The notes: generated by a model not told the origin, from the letters alone. A DNA stretch of 64,000 nt from Endozoicomonas sp. Mp262 (GCF_025643335.1 NZ_CP092489.1:4040501-4104500); one strand, 5' to 3'; shown: positions 43,191-53,983, counted from the first letter of the stretch. Made by a program: numbers and translations.

Positions 43191-43942
43191 TCTTCGGGTG
43201 CCCTGCTCCGAGTTTCCTTAATCACATCATAGCCTTTGGTTTCGTCAATCACATCATAGCCTTTGGGAATCCTGGCCTTAAAACGGCTACTGCTGATCAT
43301 GCCATTGGTATTAACCTGCTTAAGCTCAATGCGTCGTTTGCCGCCAAGGGAGTCCTTGATAAAGAGGGCACTTAGCTGATTTTGCTTAAAGTGGATCTCC
43401 AATAATTCAAACAGGTCATTACCAGCTGTCGGCCTCAGGCTATAGGTTTCATCCCCTTTTGCAGAGACCCGAGTGACATTGTAATCTTTCAGAAAATCCC
43501 GGGCATTACCACTTAACAACTGTACCGGGGTATTCTGTGAGCTCAGGTCCTGCTCCTGAATCACCGCCTGCATCAGGTCATTATCAATATTCCAGACCCT
43601 GCCATCCCGGGAGATAATCTCCTGGCTGTATGGCTCCCTGGTCAACCAGCGGTACATATTCGGACGCTTCAACTGGATTTCACCGGACTGGGATTGACTG
43701 CGGCCATTTTCCTGGAGAGATTCCTGATTAAATCGTGCACTCAGGGTGCGGATGGCTTCCAGTTTACCTACCAGCGCATCAACCGCTGCCTTATCATTTT
43801 TTACCAGCGCTTCCGTGGTCTTTCCTTTACCCTGCTCAGTGGTCACAGTGACTTCAGGAACGTCTACCGGTTTGGGTGCAGAGGCCAGAACCGACAGGGA
43901 CAAGGCACACAGGGAAAGAGACAGAGTCAATTGTTTGAGCAT
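43187..43942 (-). CDS. lolA: Outer-membrane lipoprotein carrier LolA
   Basis: 251 residues. Signal peptide ([17 protein letters not shown]), then [40 protein letters not shown] and [12 protein letters not shown], the usual LolA barrel sequence. Carries lipoproteins through the periplasm from LolCDE to LolB. Two oddities: an extra ~35-residue charged segment ([20 protein letters not shown]) before the domain, and a duplicated KGYDVI[D/K]ET at the C-terminus from a 27-bp tandem repeat. Confidence 0.92.
   Translation of the reverse strand: MLKQLTLSLSLCALSLSVLASAPKPVDVPEVTVTTEQGKGKTTEALVKNDKAAVDALVGKLEAIRTLSARFNQESLQENGRSQSQSGEIQLKRPNMYRWLTREPYSQEIISRDGRVWNIDNDLMQAVIQEQDLSSQNTPVQLLSGNARDFLKDYNVTRVSAKGDETYSLRPTAGNDLFELLEIHFKQNQLSALFIKDSLGGKRRIELKQVNTNGMISSSRFKARIPKGYDVIDETKGYDVIKETRSRAPEE
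43213..43266. repeat. 27-bp tandem duplication inside lolA
   Basis: Positions 43213-43239 and 43240-43266 differ at only two or three bases (TTTCCTTAATCACATCATAG versus TTTCGTCAATCACATCATAG). The duplication is in frame and adds nine residues after the last LolA strand. Confidence 0.85.
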
Positions 43943-43956
43943 ATACCATTACTTAC

Positions 43957-46365
43957 CTAGTTTTTCGGCGGTGCCGGTGCCATCACCTCCCGGTTACCAT
44001 TGGTTCCCATGGGACTGACCACACCCGCCATTTCCATGGATTCTATCATCCTGGCAGCCCGGTTATAGCCTATTTTTAACTTTCTTTGTACTGAAGAGAT
44101 AGAGGCTTTACGGGTTTCTGTCACAAAAGCCACCGCCTCATCATAAAGCGGATCCCTTTCACTGTCCCCATCCAGTCCCCCACTTAAGGCACTGCCTTCC
44201 GCCGCCGATTCACTCATACCGTTCAGGACTTCCTCCACATAATCCGGCTGTCCTCGCTGTTTCCAGTCAGCCACCACCCTGTGCACCTCATCATCACTGA
44301 CAAAGGCACCATGGACCCGAATGGGAACACTGGTACCCGGCGGCAGATAAAGCATATCCCCGTGCCCCAACAGCTGCTCTGCCCCACCCTGGTCAATAAT
44401 CGTCCTGGAATCTATTTTACCGGACACCTGAAAACTGATCCGGGTTGGCACATTGGCCTTGATCAATCCGGTAATCACATCCACTGACGGGCGCTGGGTA
44501 GCAAGAATGAGATGTATCCCGGCAGCCCGGGCCTTTTGGGCAATACGGGCAATCAGCTCCTCTACCTTTTTGCCAACAATCATCATCATGTCAGCAAATT
44601 CATCAATAACCACGACGATAAAGGGCAAGGTGTTCAGCGAGGGGGGAATATCCTCAGCTGATACCGGCTGATAGAGCGGATCAGGTAAAGGCTCTCCTGC
44701 CTCAAGCGCTTTTACCACCTTATCATTAAACCCGGTAATATTGCGGACACCCAGGGCAGCCATCAACTTATACCGCCGCTCCATTTCAGCCACACACCAG
44801 CGCAGGGCATTGGCCGCCTCTTTCATATCGGTTACCACCGGAGCCAGCAAATGGGGAATACCGTCATAGATAGACAGTTCCAGCATTTTCGGATCGATCA
44901 TAATCAGTCGTACCGATTCGGGGCCAGACTTGAACAACATGGATAACAACATGGCATTGACCCCAACTGACTTGCCGGAACCGGTGGTGCCCGCCACCAG
45001 CAAATGAGGCATTTTGGCAAGATCCACCACCACCGGTTGTCCGCTGATATCATGTCCCAGGGCAAGGCTTAAGGCCGAGGCGGCTTTTTTATAGGTAGAA
45101 GAAGCGATCAATTCACTGAAAAAAACCGTCTCCCGGTTATCATTGGGAATCTCAACCCCCATGACCGATTTACCGGGAATCACTTCCACCACCCGAACAC
45201 TGACCACCGCCAGAGATCGTGCCAGGTCACTGGCAAGGTTGGTAATTCGACTGGCCTTAACCCCCGGTGCCGGCTGAATTTCATAACGGGTTATCACCGG
45301 CCCGGGATGGGCGGCCACCACCTGGACTTCAACACCAAAGTCCTTAAGTTTCAGTTCCACCTGGCGGGAAACGGCATCCAGATAAGCCTGATTAATAGCC
45401 CCCTCATGTCCCCTGGCTTTATCCAGCAACCCCACTTCCGGCAGTTCCCCCACCTCTTGCGGTGGCGTTTTGTTAATGACCGGCACAAACATATCCCTGG
45501 TTTCAGGAACCGATGGTTGAACCGGTGGGTGCTCCGGAATCACCACAGGCAGCACCTGAACCGGCTCACGCTGTACAGGCTCAAGACTGGCTAATGACTC
45601 CTTTTTTTTCCTGACCTGTTGTTGCTTGAAAGCCACCCAGCGTTCCCGACACTGAGTCACCAGTACAGAAAAATAATGAAGCGCTTCTTTAGACAACAAT
45701 CGTCCTCTTTTAATGAGTACCAGACCAACCCGCCCCATTAAATCCATTAAACGAAACCAGGAAAAATCAATATACAGTGTAATACCCACCACCAGAGAGG
45801 CCATCAGCAATAACGTACTGCCAATCAAACTGAATACTGGCAGGCTTTTTTCAACCACCAGCGTGCCCATAATCCCACCGATCCCTGAGGAAAAATCAGT
45901 ACCCAGATAATGATAGTGAAGGGAGGCCAGGGCAGCCGCTGCTATCAGCAACAGGAAAAAACCACTGCTTCGAACCAGAATCAGGGCGGGCAGCCACTCC
46001 CAGGGCTGATAGCGATAGAGATAGACCCGAATAGCTTTTATCACCGCAGCGAAGGGAAAAAGCCAGGCCATGGCACCAAACAGTGAGAAAAACACATCTG
46101 CCAGCCAGGCCCCCGCCCTGCCCCCATAATTACTTATGATGTCAGTGGTACCAACAAATGACCAGCCAGGATCAGTGCTACTGTAACTGTATAATGACAA
46201 GGTCAAATATCCTGCTACCACTAGTAGCAGCAACATCATTCCCTCCCGCAGGCGCAGCGATAATCCCTCACTCAACACCGAGTCAGGCCCAAGCAACCAG
46301 GACAGGGAGTCCAACACCCGGACTGCTTTAGTTTTTTTATTTTTCTTGCTCACAGTCTTCGCCAT
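43957..46365 (-). CDS. ftsK: DNA translocase FtsK
   Basis: 802 residues. Four N-terminal membrane helices (about residues 30-215), a short linker, and the RecA-like motor with Walker [21 protein letters not shown], Walker [21 protein letters not shown] and the KOPS-reading gamma domain ([20 protein letters not shown] then [15 protein letters not shown]). Pumps chromosome ends through the septum. The linker is short compared with E. coli FtsK (1329 residues), similar to Pseudomonas. Confidence 0.97.
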   Translation of the reverse strand: MAKTVSKKNKKTKAVRVLDSLSWLLGPDSVLSEGLSLRLREGMMLLLLVVAGYLTLSLYSYSSTDPGWSFVGTTDIISNYGGRAGAWLADVFFSLFGAMAWLFPFAAVIKAIRVYLYRYQPWEWLPALILVRSSGFFLLLIAAAALASLHYHYLGTDFSSGIGGIMGTLVVEKSLPVFSLIGSTLLLMASLVVGITLYIDFSWFRLMDLMGRVGLVLIKRGRLLSKEALHYFSVLVTQCRERWVAFKQQQVRKKKESLASLEPVQREPVQVLPVVIPEHPPVQPSVPETRDMFVPVINKTPPQEVGELPEVGLLDKARGHEGAINQAYLDAVSRQVELKLKDFGVEVQVVAAHPGPVITRYEIQPAPGVKASRITNLASDLARSLAVVSVRVVEVIPGKSVMGVEIPNDNRETVFFSELIASSTYKKAASALSLALGHDISGQPVVVDLAKMPHLLVAGTTGSGKSVGVNAMLLSMLFKSGPESVRLIMIDPKMLELSIYDGIPHLLAPVVTDMKEAANALRWCVAEMERRYKLMAALGVRNITGFNDKVVKALEAGEPLPDPLYQPVSAEDIPPSLNTLPFIVVVIDEFADMMMIVGKKVEELIARIAQKARAAGIHLILATQRPSVDVITGLIKANVPTRISFQVSGKIDSRTIIDQGGAEQLLGHGDMLYLPPGTSVPIRVHGAFVSDDEVHRVVADWKQRGQPDYVEEVLNGMSESAAEGSALSGGLDGDSERDPLYDEAVAFVTETRKASISSVQRKLKIGYNRAARMIESMEMAGVVSPMGTNGNREVMAPAPPKN

Positions 46366-46468
46366 CGCTGTAGAGAAAATCCTTTTTTTCTGAAGATATC
46401 ACGGCCATCCCTTCAGGATACAGCCTTGTTATGAAACCATTACCCCCAGGAATAAAGGAAATAGAGTG

Positions 46469-47104
46469 ATGACAGCATTACACCTGAGAGCACCCGTTGC
46501 TCATTTAACAGTATTATTATTGGCATTGATAACCAGTTTATTATTATCACCCTCTATCAACGATAACTCCGTGGCGGGAACCTTATTCTCATGCCTGATG
46601 CTAATCACCCTTATGACTACCCTGACACCACTGGCCACAGACACTCACAGAGTCAGGCTTATTCTTAAAATAACCGGGATCATCCTGATACTGCTAAGAC
46701 TGGGGGTAACAGATACACAGCTACCCAAATGGGTTTCCTTATTTAGCCTGGCCAGTGTGATTATTTTTCATACCGTCCTGATGGTGCTATTAATGAAACA
46801 CCTGTTTTCTGATGCACCGCAAACCGAAAAACTACTGGCTGCCATTAACTTTTATCTACTCACTGGCATTAACTTCGGTTTTGTTTATGTCCTGTTGAAT
46901 CTACTTTCTCCCGGCGCCTTTAACTTTCCTTCCGGCGGCATTTATGACTGGCCAGACTTTCTCTATTTCAGCTTTGTCTCGCTAACCACCCTGGGTTATG
47001 GTGATATCATTCCGATTTCGCCCCTGGCTCAAAGCCTGGCTGCTTTGGAAGCGGTTATTGGAGTACTAAGCCCTACGGTAATGATTGCCCGTTTTGTCAA
47101 GTAA
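46469..47104 (+). CDS. Six-helix potassium channel-like protein
   Basis: About 211 residues with six hydrophobic segments. The last two frame a pore loop with the K+ selectivity filter FVSLTTLGYGDIIPISPLAQ (TxGYG). There is no cytoplasmic RCK domain, so gating is unknown. Start is ATG 46469; a GTG at 46466 is in frame. It is divergent to ftsK. Confidence 0.85.
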   Translation: MTALHLRAPVAHLTVLLLALITSLLLSPSINDNSVAGTLFSCLMLITLMTTLTPLATDTHRVRLILKITGIILILLRLGVTDTQLPKWVSLFSLASVIIFHTVLMVLLMKHLFSDAPQTEKLLAAINFYLLTGINFGFVYVLLNLLSPGAFNFPSGGIYDWPDFLYFSFVSLTTLGYGDIIPISPLAQSLAALEAVIGVLSPTVMIARFVK

Positions 47105-47700
47105 CTATACATGGAGTGTCCTGGTTGCCAGTGCCAGAAGAGAAATGGAATAGCATCCTTGCCTTTACTATTTTCAGTTTTTCTTTAACAGGATTTCTTT
47201 AATTTCCAATGACATCATTTCGCTCCGGTTTTTTTATTTGGAAGCCTGATTATAGACAGGAAAAACCAGTACTTTTTAACCAGCCATGTCGCACCCAATC
47301 GTACCTATTTATCGCTCTAACTGTGTAAGGTTTAGCAACCTGGTTCAATTTCTCAATGGTTATTCCATCGTTACGGCCAAGAATATCCCCTAAACAAATC
47401 AGGCTTTACACGACACTTACATTTTAATAGAGTGTCCGCCGCAACTATCACTGTTCACAGGCATGGATCAATAGCCAAGAAGAACCTGCTAGCGGATGAT
47501 GCATATCAATCAGATAACAAGCTACTGAGGCCCATGCTTTGCCTGCCCATTTCAGGGTAAGGAGACTCCTCCGGGCGGTAGCGTCTATTGATCATCTCTC
47601 TTCAAAATATCTACTTCCTGCCCCTGAATGTTTAAGCTCCCAACAGAAATGCTTGTCATTAAACGAAAACCCCACAACCAAGGAGGGGCCAAAATCCGCG
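47105..47700. other. Gene-free 596-bp stretch
   Basis: No convincing gene on either strand. Just after the channel gene a 25-codon plus-strand frame starts MECPGCQCQKRNGI, reminiscent of a zinc-ribbon beginning, but it ends at once. Plus-strand codons around 47500-47700 stay open without a family-like sequence. CCCCACAACCAAGGAGGGG near 47672 may be part of a terminator for the Rid gene. Confidence 0.4.
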
Positions 47701-48966
47701 TTAGGCTTGTGGTGGAGTACCTATACCATTAGAAACAACCGCATCAATTTGTACTAAAGCACCCATAGGAATAGCTGAAACGCCAATGACTGTTCTAGCA
47801 GGCAGGTCGCCTTTAAAGAAGGTTGTGTAAATTTTATTTACAACATCAATATCTGCGATATTTTTGAGCTGGATATTTATTTTAACTATATCGTCCATAA
47901 TATGATCAACACTTTCCACAATAGCCTTGATATTTTTCAGGCATTGTTGAACCTGCATTGTTATATCACCCTCTACCAATACATTGGTTTTTGGGTTCAA
48001 AGGCAGCTGGGCCGCAATATGATTATAATGAGAAAACGCCACGGTTTGCGTATATAAATCACTTTTTGGTGCATTTTTCGTATTATTTGCTCTTATGACA
48101 ATACCATGTCTGTCTTCAACTGCCTGTGGAGGTGTACCATCGCCGTGAGATACAACAGCATCAATTTGCACCAAAGCATCCAAAGGCAAGGCTGAAGCTG
48201 CGATTACTGTACGTGCAGGAAGATAAGCTGCAGTCCGGGCGATGGCTGAATCCGGGAAAAAAGTTGTGTAGACTTCATTGACAGCTTCAATGTCAGAAAG
48301 ATTTTTAAGAAAGATATTTATTTTGACAATATCATCAAAAGGTACGTCAATACTGCATAAAATGGCCTTTATATTTTTCAGGCACTGTCCGGTCTGTTCT
48401 TTTACGCCACCAGTAATCATTTTACCTGACTCAGGATCGATAGGTAGCTGTGCTGAGATATTATTGTAATGAGAAAAAGCGACCGTTTGTGTAGAAACAG
48501 GACTTTTTGGCGAGTTTTCCGTATTTCTTGCAACTTTAACAAGATCACAAGGGGCCTGCGAAGGTGTACCTTCACCGTTTGAAATAAGCGCGTCAATTTG
48601 TATCAAAGCACCATCTAAAGGTAGCGCCAAAACTTCAGCTGTCGTCCGTGTAGGAAAACTGCCATGAAAGAATGTTTCATAGACTTTATCAACGACACCC
48701 ACATCTGAGATATTCTTGAGAAATATATTGATTTTAACAACATCGTCCATCACATGATCAATACTTTCTACAATTGCCTTAATATTGACTAGGCACTGCT
48801 TTGCCTGCTCTTCTATACCTCCCGCTACAACTTTACCTGTTTCAGGGTCTACAGGTAATTGAGCTGAAATATTATTGTAATGGGAAAAAGCGACCGTTTG
48901 TGTAGAAATAGCGCTTATTGGTGCATTCTCAGTATTTCTGGAAAGCTTGATAATATCGCCACTCAT
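47701..48966 (-). CDS. Single-chain protein with three tandem Rid (YjgF/UK114) domains
   Basis: 421 residues, three full Rid domains at about 1-132, 141-275 and 287-415. Each repeats the family wording: NTENAP-like start, TQTVAFSHYNNISAQLP[V/I]D, QC-L-NIKAI, DD[V/I]VKIN, and the active-site Arg in P[T/A]RT (R107, R252, R391). Classic RidA is a ~128-residue homotrimer that hydrolyses reactive enamines/imines, with active sites between subunits, so this chain may fold as a covalent pseudo-trimer. The Glu after the barrel (E120 in RidA) is Asp in all three (QIDA). Domain 2 has a 9-residue insertion before PART. ATG 48966 is preferred over 49017. Confidence 0.88.
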   Translation of the reverse strand: MSGDIIKLSRNTENAPISAISTQTVAFSHYNNISAQLPVDPETGKVVAGGIEEQAKQCLVNIKAIVESIDHVMDDVVKINIFLKNISDVGVVDKVYETFFHGSFPTRTTAEVLALPLDGALIQIDALISNGEGTPSQAPCDLVKVARNTENSPKSPVSTQTVAFSHYNNISAQLPIDPESGKMITGGVKEQTGQCLKNIKAILCSIDVPFDDIVKINIFLKNLSDIEAVNEVYTTFFPDSAIARTAAYLPARTVIAASALPLDALVQIDAVVSHGDGTPPQAVEDRHGIVIRANNTKNAPKSDLYTQTVAFSHYNHIAAQLPLNPKTNVLVEGDITMQVQQCLKNIKAIVESVDHIMDDIVKINIQLKNIADIDVVNKIYTTFFKGDLPARTVIGVSAIPMGALVQIDAVVSNGIGTPPQA

Positions 48967-49017
48967 ATCGATACCTATCCTGTGTAAAATCTCAAAGGGG
49001 ATTATAGTCGATATCAT

Positions 49018-49348
49018 AAATGAGAAGATAAAATGTGGTTTATATAGCCACCAATTCTCTAAATCCTATTAGTATTTCTTAGCCTTCTAGTTATTCATAC
49101 TACCTTGACCACAAACTATCTACATCATAAAGCTTCGGCATCACCTACTCAGGTCTCTTTCATGATCAGACCTTTATAACTATTATTGCATTTTGATATT
49201 CAATTAAAAACTTTCTCTTTCCAAATACTTACCAGCCATAAATAAAGTTTACCCCAGATAATGTTTAACCGCTCTCATTTTATAACACCCCTGATTAATT
49301 CCACAACAACCCCACTTCACTCATTATATTTACCCTGATACAGAGACC
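49018..49348. other. AT-rich divergent promoter region
   Basis: Spacer between the Rid gene and a divergent lipoprotein gene. No coding frame or strong repeat seen; both promoters must lie here. Confidence 0.4.
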
Positions 49349-50017
49349 ATGTTTAAATTTAAATTTTATTTTTTCATTATCATTATCACCCTACTTACAG
49401 GTTGCGTTAGCCCCATTCCATTAAATGAGCAATCTCCTGCTCCTGAATATAAACCAGCTGACAAATTACTAATATCTGTTATAGATGAAAGAAAGCGGGT
49501 TTCAGAAGGAAAACCTGATAACTTTATAGGCGTAGCTCATGCTGCATTTGGCATTCCAGTTGACTGGAGTATCAGTCAGGCGCTGTCTGTTGAAAAAGGA
49601 GATAAAGAGCGAAATCTATCTGAATTTCTTACATATCGAATTATCAATGGATTGAAGTCCAAAGGATGGAATGCAGAAGCAATCATCATGGATAACAGAA
49701 TAGATACTGATAAAGCAGCTGAAGTCCTTAAGCAAAATAAAGCCAATAAACTATTAATTTTAAATATTCATGAATGGTATTTCAGCATCAACTTAAACTG
49801 GGTATCTGAATTTAATTTTGACACAGATACCCTTATACAAGTGTATCAAATAAAAAATGGCAAAATACTGGAAAAACAGATTGCAGGACGGGATGTCATT
49901 ATTGAAAAAGCTGATGACTCTCCTCAAAATAGCATTTTAAGGGCATACAGGGATCAATTGCAGGAAATATTCAGTGATCCCGATATCCAGAGTGCACTTA
50001 TAAAAAATAAAATCTGA
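49349..50017 (+). CDS. Lipoprotein of unknown function
   Basis: 222 residues. Signal with lipobox (FKFYFFIIIITLLTGCVSP: LTGC), then a strand/helix alternation with LLISVIDERKRVSEGKPDNF and AAEVLKQNKANKLLILNIHE. The fold suggests a periplasmic nucleotide-like or TolB-N-like domain as in other small lipoproteins, but no family is certain. The arrangement resembles the DUF4410 lipoprotein encoded at 58823. Confidence 0.6.
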   Translation: MFKFKFYFFIIIITLLTGCVSPIPLNEQSPAPEYKPADKLLISVIDERKRVSEGKPDNFIGVAHAAFGIPVDWSISQALSVEKGDKERNLSEFLTYRIINGLKSKGWNAEAIIMDNRIDTDKAAEVLKQNKANKLLILNIHEWYFSINLNWVSEFNFDTDTLIQVYQIKNGKILEKQIAGRDVIIEKADDSPQNSILRAYRDQLQEIFSDPDIQSALIKNKI

Positions 50018-50190
50018 TCGATTAAAGGTATAAATTTTTAATCGACATAGAATCAAAGTAGCAATAGTGGTATAATATCTAAAATCAAAACAATAGGTAT
50101 TATATCACTTATTTAATAAAGCTTAAAAAATTATCAATAAATAAGAAGACTGAAAAAAATCATAACTGCATGTATTAATTAGGGGGAGCT

Positions 50191-50868
50191 ATGTTGGAAG
50201 CAACAAGCTTATTGGAGAACATTTGTGTCAATGATGCCAGCAATGAGAGACTTTTTGCTAGCATTGCCCAAGATATAGAACAAAAAGGTTTCAGTATCCG
50301 GCCTAAAGCCTTGTCTGAGGATTTACAAATAGCCTTAAGTGCTCAACAACAAAAAATAAATGATAATAATTATTCCACGGCTGGAATAGGTCGAGCAATC
50401 AATTATTTAAAAAACGATGGAGTGCGATCTGATAAAATCTCCTGGATTACCGGTCAATCAGTGGCAGAAAATAATTGGTTATATTGGGTAAACCAGTTAC
50501 GGACTTATTTAAACCGCCATTTATTCCTGGGCCTATTCTCCTTCGAAAGCCACTTTGCTCACTACCAGCCAGGTGATTTTTACCGTAGACATTACGATGC
50601 CTTCAAAGGTGAGTCCAATAGGATATTATCCCTTATTATCTACCTGAATGAAGGGTGGACCCAAGCCGATGAGGGAAAACTGGTTCTTTATGGAAATGAC
50701 CATGACAGGGAAGGAATCAAAGTGATACCTGCCATGGGTACACTGGTTACCTTTCTTAGTGAAGATTTTCCCCATGAAGTACTGCCGGCCAATAGGGACC
50801 GGTTTTCTATCGCTGGCTGGTTCAGGATTAACACATCAACAAAGGAAAAAACTGATCCTCCTTTATAA
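50191..50868 (+). CDS. 2OG-Fe(II) oxygenase (prolyl-hydroxylase type)
   Basis: 225 residues. Iron ligands: His and Asp in FYRRHYDAFKGE (HxD) and distal His in EDFPHEVLPANRD; the Arg of DRFSIAGWFRIN would bind 2-oxoglutarate. ILSLIIYLNEGW is the typical strand. This is the prolyl 4-hydroxylase alpha-like group (P4Hc), whose bacterial members modify proteins such as EF-Tu. The ATG follows AGGGGGAG. Confidence 0.87.
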   Translation: MLEATSLLENICVNDASNERLFASIAQDIEQKGFSIRPKALSEDLQIALSAQQQKINDNNYSTAGIGRAINYLKNDGVRSDKISWITGQSVAENNWLYWVNQLRTYLNRHLFLGLFSFESHFAHYQPGDFYRRHYDAFKGESNRILSLIIYLNEGWTQADEGKLVLYGNDHDREGIKVIPAMGTLVTFLSEDFPHEVLPANRDRFSIAGWFRINTSTKEKTDPPL

Positions 50869-50899
50869 AGGCAGGGGTTATAAAGCAGTTTATTAATTA

Positions 50900-50938
50900 G
50901 AAAAGCTTGCCAATAGCAATTCCCATGGTAAGCTTTTC
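50900..50938 (+). terminator. Hairpin after the oxygenase gene
   Basis: GAAAAGCTTGCCA (50900-50912) pairs imperfectly with TGGTAAGCTTTTC (50926-50938). It lies 32 bases past the stop; the tail CCCTGG lacks a T-run, so termination strength is uncertain. Confidence 0.45.
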
Positions 50939-51214
50939 CCTGGTATAAATACTTAAGCTCCATATTCAATCAATCCATAGAAGAATTAACCAATAATAGA
51001 TATTTATATAACTTATTGTAGATGAAGTATTTTTTAAGATAATTTCTCACTCTATTTCAGGAATTACTATTAATGTACCCAAGACTGATCCGTCGAATAA
51101 AAGCCTTGATCATTGATTCCATAATAGTCGTCACCTTATTTATTGCCTGTTTAACCATTGTCTCTTTAGCAAAATTTGATAATGATTACCTTAACTTAGC
51201 TATCGTTATTTTAC

Positions 51215-52859
51215 CAGCTATTCCCGCATGATGAACGTCGATGATCGTTGGTATTGACAATAAGGCAGCAAAAATAATGAAGCCGATCAAAACTGAGCCG
51301 CCAATTAACAAAGCGGAGCTTTAAAGAAAAAATGTCACCCCTGAACGTAGCTACGATATGGCCGGTTATGATGTATCGAATGGAATCACCCTTTTCTCTT
51401 CAATACCATGAGTTACTGTGTAAAAAAGCCCCTCCCACGTTTTTATCAGCCAATGCAAAAAATAGCCCTGTATCCATTTCCATAATGCTATACGGACTCC
51501 TTTTGAGCGGGTTCTTAAAGCTTCCTGAAACTGGGGACAGCACAGTTCCTGTATTTGATCTACGAGAAAAGCAAGCATCGTCAGATAGGCCAGATTTGTG
51601 GCTAAGTGCTTCTCACCGTGACCGTAGTTATGTTCGAGATCGTAGCCTTGATTTTTCAGGGTGTTAAACGTCTGGTTCTCAATATGCCATCGGCAGCGCC
51701 CTCCTTTCATGACGGGTTCTATGGTTTCTTCGTTAAGCGGAATATCAGTCACCCAGCACCAGATATGCTGTTTACCTTTTTTATCGGTTTCGACAAAATC
51801 AAGCACATTAACCTGTTCTGCATATTTTGCCTTGTTCAGCCTGACGTCATTGGCATAGCGAAACCACCACTTAATTCCAGTCTCTTCATTAACTTTTTCA
51901 GCACGGTGAACTTTTCCTTCTTTATCCAGCTCATCCATCGCTTCAACCAGCGAGGCATGGTTGCCATCTTTCGCGACAATGATGTAATGCCAGCCATAAC
52001 TCTTAATCAGTTGGACAGTGGGGTTGTCAGCATAAAGACTGTCCAGAAGAATAACGAACTTTAGACGTGGGTGATGCTCTCGTATGGTGGCAAACAACCG
52101 TTTAATGGCATTTTTTTCACAGTCATTTTTGGTCGAACCGTCCTGGCAAACTATGGCTTCCGGTGCCAATGGCAAGACTGTTTTTTGATCCGGGTGAGCA
52201 ATGCATGCTGCCATTAACTGGTGGTAGTGAGCTTCGTTGGCCTTTCCCTTATTTTTAGTACAGCACTCCTGACAAGGTTTTTTATTATTGCAGGAGTAAA
52301 ATAGCCCAGTTCCATCGATCGGGAGCAAGTAGTGATTTTTCAAGTTCCCGCAGTGAAATTCGAATGCCTTCAGTAATCCGCCCCTTTGGACGTTAGACAG
52401 CAATGTCTTAAAAGGCTTTTTGAACTCTACGGGATCTATTGGATCCAGGATTTCCCGCATACTGGTATCACAGGGAGCACGTTTTTTTATCTGATACAGG
52501 TGCTCAAGGTTATGCCTTACTTCTTGCTCTGTTTTATCACGCTCAAACGAGAGGAGCGATGGGTACTTGAGATGCATCATGGCAAAAGCGGACATGGAGG
52601 CATCATGTATTGTTATTTTTCTGGAATCCTTGTTTGGTCGGACATCTGGAATTTGCTCATAACTTTCAGAAATCGTAGTAATTAAACTGTTTGCACAAAG
52701 ATGCTTACGACTTTTTTGGAATGGATAAGCCATGAGAGACAGCCATTGATAAAGTATCCCTATCAAAAGTAGACGTTATTTTGTGCGAAATCACTCCATT
52801 TGGAATTTACTGTAAGCCTTGCTGTTGCAGTGATTTAATTGATGTCACGGGAATAGCTG
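51215..52859 (-). mobile_element. Insertion sequence, 1645 bp, copy A
   Basis: Ends CAGCTATTCCCG (51215) and CGGGAATAGCTG (52859) are exact inverted copies. TTATTTTAC is duplicated at 51206-51214 and 52860-52868. Its sequence appears identical to the element at 55929. It disrupts the RDD gene. Confidence 0.95.
51366..52733 (-). CDS. DDE transposase of copy A
   Basis: 455 residues from ATG 52733. DDE residues in LPIDGTGLFYSC, LLDSLYADNPTVQLIKSYG and HIENQTFNTLKNQGYDLEHN, with a Cys cluster (CNNKKPCQECCTKNKG) after the first Asp as in the 39027 transposase. Complete and identical to the protein at 56080. An in-frame TTG at 52766 is less likely as a start. Confidence 0.9.
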   Translation of the reverse strand: MAYPFQKSRKHLCANSLITTISESYEQIPDVRPNKDSRKITIHDASMSAFAMMHLKYPSLLSFERDKTEQEVRHNLEHLYQIKKRAPCDTSMREILDPIDPVEFKKPFKTLLSNVQRGGLLKAFEFHCGNLKNHYLLPIDGTGLFYSCNNKKPCQECCTKNKGKANEAHYHQLMAACIAHPDQKTVLPLAPEAIVCQDGSTKNDCEKNAIKRLFATIREHHPRLKFVILLDSLYADNPTVQLIKSYGWHYIIVAKDGNHASLVEAMDELDKEGKVHRAEKVNEETGIKWWFRYANDVRLNKAKYAEQVNVLDFVETDKKGKQHIWCWVTDIPLNEETIEPVMKGGRCRWHIENQTFNTLKNQGYDLEHNYGHGEKHLATNLAYLTMLAFLVDQIQELCCPQFQEALRTRSKGVRIALWKWIQGYFLHWLIKTWEGLFYTVTHGIEEKRVIPFDTS

Positions 52860-53422
52860 TTATTTTACCTGTTATTTTTTATGAGCCCCTATTCATCACT
52901 TTTAAGGGACAAACCCCTGGCCACAGGTTAAATGGACTTCTGGTAAGAGATAAACAGGGAATTAATAAGTTGAACATTATCCGCTCTACCCTGAGATTTA
53001 TAGCCAAATTAGCCCTGGGGCTTCCCTCATTCTTTTTTGTCTTTACCACTAAAAATCATCAGGCACTTCATGATCTTATTACCAGAGCCATTGTTATCAA
53101 TGATAGCAAGGTAAGCCTTCCCCACTATGAACAATTATCTGCCCGGGCGCCCCTAGGAAGCAATGAATCACTGGCTTCACCGCCTAAACGAATCTTTATG
53201 ATTGTTTTATACAGTGCTATCAGTCTTATCTTATTATTCCTTGCTACAAATCTGCTCTTAACACCCAACTGCATTAGCCTTGATCAGTGCACCCCCTCCG
53301 ACCAGATCATTCTGGATGCAACGGGCTTTTTCTGGCTATTGCTACCGGGCCTCATCATGATCACTGGCTGGAGAGGCAAACTGCCCTTCTGTAAAAACTA
53401 AGAAGCAGGCTTTTAAGGACAC

Positions 53423-53983
53423 ATGCTAGAATATCAAGAAGTTACTCTAAGAAAAGCCACCCCTGATGATAAAGAAACGCTGTTTCACCTGATCACTGAA
53501 AATCAGGAATGGACTCGATTCAACGGCCCCTATTTTCCCTATAGCCCACCCACTCCGGATGAATTCCAAACCGGGCTTTTCGAGCGTTTGCAACAGGGTG
53601 ATGACACATTGATCATTGAGTATAACCATACTCCTATTGGAACCGTTTCCTACTACTGGGAAGATAAACGTACCCGCTGGCTGGAAGTGGGTATAGTCGT
53701 TTATAGCCATAACCAATGGGGAAAAGGTCTCGGTAGAAAAGCCCTGATTCCCTGGATTACCCACTTGTTCCACACCCTGGAAATTGCACGTGTTGGTTTA
53801 ACAACCTGGTCTGGTAACCCCCGTATGATGGTTTGCGCAGAGGCTATCGGCATGAAACTTGAGGCCCGTCTTCGAAAAGTCCGGTATTATAACGAGCATT
53901 ACTACGACTCAGTAAAGTTTGGGGTACTCAGGGAAGAATGGTTCAAAAAATACCCCAACCTGTCCGAAAAGGTGGTAAAATGA
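53423..53983 (+). CDS. GNAT acetyltransferase (RimJ/RimL-like)
   Basis: 186 residues. GNAT motif A in VVYSHNQWGKGLGRKALIPW (Q-x-x-G-x-G), motif B in RVGLTTWSGNPRMMVCAEA then GMKLEARLRKVRYY, as in ribosomal-protein or aminoglycoside-type N-acetyltransferases. The substrate is unknown. It overlaps the next gene by ATGA, so they form an operon. Confidence 0.87.
   Translation: MLEYQEVTLRKATPDDKETLFHLITENQEWTRFNGPYFPYSPPTPDEFQTGLFERLQQGDDTLIIEYNHTPIGTVSYYWEDKRTRWLEVGIVVYSHNQWGKGLGRKALIPWITHLFHTLEIARVGLTTWSGNPRMMVCAEAIGMKLEARLRKVRYYNEHYYDSVKFGVLREEWFKKYPNLSEKVVK

Larger units (their letters stand above)
51073..53401 (+). pseudogene. RDD-family membrane protein split by an IS
   Basis: The N-terminus (YPRLIRRIKALIIDSIIVVT, with the R-D-D-type start) is at 51073-51214 and ends at ...LAIVILP. 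The reading frame resumes after the IS and target repeat at 52869: VIFYEPLFITFKGQTPGHRL, then LHDLITRAIVINDSK and a C-terminal membrane part to 53401. Removing the IS and one 9-bp repeat restores 224 codons without a stop. RDD proteins are small inner-membrane proteins, some acting as ion antiporters. Disruption looks recent because no other damage is visible. Confidence 0.9.

Noticed and set aside
47539-47757. 72-codon plus-strand frame before the Rid gene
   Set aside because: No start context, no family wording, and it overlaps the end of the Rid gene.
51606-52064. 152-codon plus-strand frame inside the IS, repeated at 56320
   Set aside because: Antisense to the transposase; it appears twice only because the IS is duplicated.
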